Shown here: positions 22,972-25,266 of the stretch, piece after piece
Layout of the letters: each line of letters begins with the position of its first letter
How positions within the stretch are numbered: position 1 is the first letter of the stretch
Assembly (NCBI GenBank): GCA_965195225.1
Contig: CBDAFL010000084.1
Span: forward strand, 1 to 25,266
Origin: JAHIKV01 sp965195225
GTDB taxonomy: Bacteria; Planctomycetota; Planctomycetia; Pirellulales; Thermoguttaceae
Length of the DNA stretch: 25,266 bases
Direction of reading: 5' to 3'
Made by a program: the position numbers and the translations under genes
The notes under the pieces: model-generated
Database searches by the model: none
What the model was told of the DNA's origin: nothing
What the model saw: only the letters and a program-made list of their open reading frames with translations

Positions 22972-23223
22972 CGGTGAGGCTCCTTGTTTCGATGGGAAGT
23001 TGATCGGGCGTGAAAATCTGAACCAGAGTACGGTATTTTACCAATGTTCGCCCCGTCTACAAGCAGTCCCACCGGGAAAACGTTTATTGTCTCTCCGGCA
23101 AATAATGTCGCAAAATAATAGCCCATATATAAATGCAGACGAACATCGCCGAATTCCATGCCGGCAAAGATGATCTCGCGCGGGTTGATTCTTCGTGAGA
23201 AGATGATTATCCTCGTAAATAGA

Positions 23224-23619
23224 ATGACTCAACATTGGTATAGAGACGGGCTGAGATTTTCTTGCACCGGTTGCGGCGGCTGCTGCACCGGAGAGCCGGG
23301 CTACGTCTGGGTCAACCGGGCCGAAGTCAAGGCCCTGGCCGACGCTCTCGGTCTGCGGGTCGAGGAGTTCGAGCGGCAATGCGTTCGAACGGTGGGGATT
23401 CGCAAGAGTCTCATCGAGCGGGCCAACGGCGATTGCGTTCTGTTCGACGCCAAGACCCGCAAGTGCCGGGTCTACGACGCCCGGCCCCGGCAGTGCCGCA
23501 CGTGGCCCTTTTGGGCGTCGAATCTCGCTTCGCCCGCGGCCTGGAAAGAGACGGCCGAGCATTGCCCCGGATGCAATCGCGGACGGCTGGTATCGTATCG
23601 GGCCATCCGCGAGACGTGA
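23224..23619 (+). CDS. YkgJ-family cysteine cluster protein
   Basis: From the ATG at 23224 this is 131 residues with a dense cysteine pattern: C14, C17, C20 and C21 in FSCTGCGGCC, then C71, C81, C91 and CPGC at 114-117. This matches the YkgJ/zinc- or iron-chelating family, thought to bind a metal or an iron-sulfur cluster. The biochemical role is not established. The frame is open back to 23158, but homologues as I recall them begin close to WYRDGLRFSC, so the later start is preferred; no clear Shine-Dalgarno is present at either. It is divergent from the fucosidase gene and converges on the Spy-like gene. Confidence 0.85.
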   Translation: MTQHWYRDGLRFSCTGCGGCCTGEPGYVWVNRAEVKALADALGLRVEEFERQCVRTVGIRKSLIERANGDCVLFDAKTRKCRVYDARPRQCRTWPFWASNLASPAAWKETAEHCPGCNRGRLVSYRAIRET

Positions 23620-23646
23620 TTGCCGGTGAACCGCCATCCATGAATT

Positions 23647-23687
23647 CACAAATGGGACGGGAGTACAACTCCCCCGTCCCATTTGTG
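23647..23687. terminator. Bidirectional hairpin between convergent genes
   Basis: Perfect 15-bp arms CACAAATGGGACGGG and its complement flank an 11-bp loop, between the stops of the YkgJ-like and Spy-like genes. The position suits a shared terminator, although a long T-run is missing on both sides. Confidence 0.6.
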
Positions 23688-23710
23688 CGGTAAACCAGAT
23701 TCGCCGGGGT

Positions 23711-24208
23711 TTACTTTTCTTCCGCTTTGCGTTCCTTCCAGCGCATATACTTCGCTTTCAGAGCTTCCTTCTGCTCGGGCGTCAGAATCTCCATACTTTT
23801 TTTGCGCATTTCTTTCCGCAACGCTTGCATTTCCTTTCGTAGTTCCGCGAACTTGGCCTTTTGCTCGTCGGTGAGTTTGACCGCATCCTGGATGGCGTCT
23901 CGAATCTCCTTGCCCTTCTTGCCGGCTTCGATGGCGACCTTTCGGGCCTCGGCGCGGGCCTTTTTCTGCTCCTCGGTCAGGATGACCTTCATTTTCTCGC
24001 CAACTGCCTTCAGCTTCGGCGTGTGCTCCTTCCACAGTTCCTTGAACTTCGCCTTCTGTTCTTCGCTGAAGTCAAATCCCTCGAACATGCGCATCATGCC
24101 CATCATCGGGCGGTCGGGACGTTTGTCCTTCTTTTTCTCCTCGGCCGAAAGGTTGCCGACAATGGCCAACGACACGGCCAACGCCAATACTGCACTTAGG
24201 ATTTTCAT
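23711..24208 (-). CDS. Spy/CpxP-like periplasmic protein with LTxxQ-type motifs
   Basis: The 165-residue protein has a signal peptide (1-22, cleavage likely after LSA) and a Lys/Glu-rich all-helical body. Four motifs of the [LF][ST]xEQ type recur: FSEEQ, LTEEQ, LTDEQ and LTPEQ. These are typical of the LTxxQ family, which includes the periplasmic chaperone Spy and the stress sensor CpxP. A periplasmic chaperone or metal-stress role is possible but cannot be read from the sequence. A Met-rich stretch (PMMGMMRMF, about 34-42) could bind metal. AGGAG lies eight bases before the ATG at 24208. No Cpx-type two-component genes are adjacent. Confidence 0.8.
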   Translation of the reverse strand: MKILSAVLALAVSLAIVGNLSAEEKKKDKRPDRPMMGMMRMFEGFDFSEEQKAKFKELWKEHTPKLKAVGEKMKVILTEEQKKARAEARKVAIEAGKKGKEIRDAIQDAVKLTDEQKAKFAELRKEMQALRKEMRKKSMEILTPEQKEALKAKYMRWKERKAEEK

Positions 24209-24406
24209 CTCGCGTCTCCTTTGCTCCGAACCTTCAAGTTGGGACGGCTGCCTGCCCTCGACGGACAGTCCAACAGCGACCCATGCTCCCAGCGGCTACG
24301 GCAACCCCGTTTGGGCGGCACACCTGCAAATTCTTGTGCAACAAGGCACTGCAACCGCTCTATGATGTTATAAACACCGTCGGGAGCAGATAGTTTCGGC
24401 GATATT

Positions 24407-24439
24407 CCCTGGTTCCCATGCTCTGCGTGGGAACCAGGG
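24407..24439. repeat. Palindrome downstream of the FabI-like gene
   Basis: Arms CCCTGGTTCCCA and its complement flank a 9-bp loop, 8 bp past the FabI-like stop. It is related to the TTCCCATGC palindromes at 20427-20597 and could serve as a 3' hairpin. Confidence 0.65.
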
Positions 24440-24446
24440 GGGGAAC

Positions 24447-25247
24447 TTACGGCCGCATGGCCCGTTCGATCAGATCGCGGTCGAAATAGTTTATCGACAT
24501 ACCGGCGTCGACGACAATCCGTTGGGCATTGATGCCGGCCGAACGGGGGCTGAGCAGGAACGCCGCCGCGCTTGCGACCTCCTCGGTCCGCACCGCCTGA
24601 CGGCGCGGGACCACCTGTTCCGCGTAGAGGTACGAGTCCACGTAGCCGGGTATGCCCGCCGAAGCGGAGGTCTTCAGCAGGCCCGGCGCCACCGCGTTGA
24701 AGCGGATACGCGAGAAGCGGCTGAACGATTTGGCCAGAAACGCCAACGACGAGTCCAACGCGGCCTTAATCGGGGCCATGTATCCGTAGCTCTCGCTGGC
24801 CATCCGAGTAGTGGAGATCGAGATCGTCACCACCGAGGCGTCCGGGTCGAACAGATCCTTCAGCGCGTTGGACAAGGCCGTCAGCGAGTAGCAGGAAACG
24901 TCCACCGCCTGCAAAAAAGCCTTCTTCGGGGTCTCGTGAAACGGTTTCATTCCGTCGGAGTAATCGGCAAAGGCGATCGAGTGGACCATTCCGTGGAACC
25001 GCCCGCCGCGCAGGGCAAGTTCGTCGCGGAGCCGGGCGATCTGCTCCTCGTGTTCCACGTCGCAGACAAATATCTCCGCCTCAGGGAGCAGTTCGGCCGC
25101 GACGCCGCGGAGCTGTTCGTTCTGGACGACGTAGACGCAATGCGCGCCCGCCTCGGACAGCACTCGACCGATGTGCCATGCGACGCTCTTACGGTTGGCC
25201 AGCCCGAAGATCAGGATCGTTTTGTCGGATAGTTGGAGGAAGTCCAT
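24447..25247 (-). CDS. fabI: FabI-like enoyl-[ACP] reductase (SDR family), variant active site
   Basis: The 266-residue protein belongs to the short-chain dehydrogenase superfamily and is closest in pattern to FabI, which reduces enoyl-ACP with NAD(P)H in fatty-acid synthesis. FabI-like features are the divergent Gly motif GLANRKSVAWHIG at 15-27, the segment HSIAFA at 89-94, and Y154-x6-K161 in SYGYMAPIKAAL. Ungapped comparison with E. coli FabI as I recall it (SYLGAERAIPNYNVM) places I144 where the first tyrosine (Tyr146) normally sits. It may therefore have altered substrate use or triclosan response, or be another SDR. The ATG at 25247 has no Shine-Dalgarno and follows a 7-bp tandem repeat that runs to the window edge. 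Confidence 0.75.
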   Translation of the reverse strand: MDFLQLSDKTILIFGLANRKSVAWHIGRVLSEAGAHCVYVVQNEQLRGVAAELLPEAEIFVCDVEHEEQIARLRDELALRGGRFHGMVHSIAFADYSDGMKPFHETPKKAFLQAVDVSCYSLTALSNALKDLFDPDASVVTISISTTRMASESYGYMAPIKAALDSSLAFLAKSFSRFSRIRFNAVAPGLLKTSASAGIPGYVDSYLYAEQVVPRRQAVRTEEVASAAAFLLSPRSAGINAQRIVVDAGMSINYFDRDLIERAMRP

Positions 25248-25266
25248 GGGTAGTGGGTAGTGGGTA
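25248..25266. repeat. GGGTAGT tandem repeat at window edge
   Basis: Nearly three 7-bp units lie directly against the FabI-like start codon and continue past the window. The motif is the same as that upstream of xylA at 7702-7736. Confidence 0.7.

Overview
The window reads as a chromosomal stretch of a planctomycete, most like the Pirellulales group. This assignment is an inference. It rests on the moderately high GC content, the many short palindromic repeats between genes, a ThiE fused to a Clp N-terminal domain, the style of the ECF-sigma and LolA-like membrane protein pair, and a metzincin-like protein tail at the left edge. No rRNA, tRNA, CRISPR array or transposase gene was found.

Layout. 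Positions 1-192 hold the 3' end of a protein ending in a zinc-protease motif. On the minus strand, 286-1923 is a signalling pair: an HPt phosphotransfer protein followed by a REC/HD-GYP response regulator. A promoter-bearing gap leads to a plus-strand pair, a quinone-oxidoreductase-like MDR protein and a HAD phosphatase (2585-4206). Next is a minus-strand ECF sigma factor and LolA-like membrane protein cassette (4319-6165). It is flanked by a 42-bp exact copy of the xylA 3' end and by inverted 33-bp repeats. Then comes xylA (6375-7688).

The most distinctive region is 7879-14557, all minus strand. Its upstream gene encodes a tripartite Clp_N-ThiD2-ThiE protein. Four tandem exported ankyrin-repeat genes follow, with 4, 11, 9 and 13 repeats in transcription order. 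Two of the intergenic spacers are in-frame copies of the thiE 3' tail, so the array grew by duplicating the gene just downstream of thiE together with part of thiE. All four ankyrin genes keep the same coupled GGAGAGTGACATG start. Within the genes the repeats are partly homogenised at DNA level, while the positions expected to face a ligand vary.

On the plus strand, clpC (14824-17397) diverges from the thiE fusion behind a good sigma-70-type promoter. A small toxin-antitoxin block follows (17497-19056): a Phd/RelB-type antitoxin with RelE, then two MNT nucleotidyltransferases and a HEPN protein whose expected catalytic His appears to be Gln. A sigma-54 response regulator (19070-20404) comes next. 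The right part holds repeat-rich DNA, a small unknown gene, a possible 199-bp MITE-like element, a GH29 alpha-L-fucosidase, a YkgJ-type cysteine cluster protein, a Spy-like LTxxQ protein and a FabI-like enoyl reductase missing one of the two usual tyrosines.

The metabolic genes (xylA, fucosidase, MDR, HAD, FabI-like) suit a heterotroph that degrades polysaccharides. The candidate new system is the thiE-linked, expanding array of exported ankyrin proteins.
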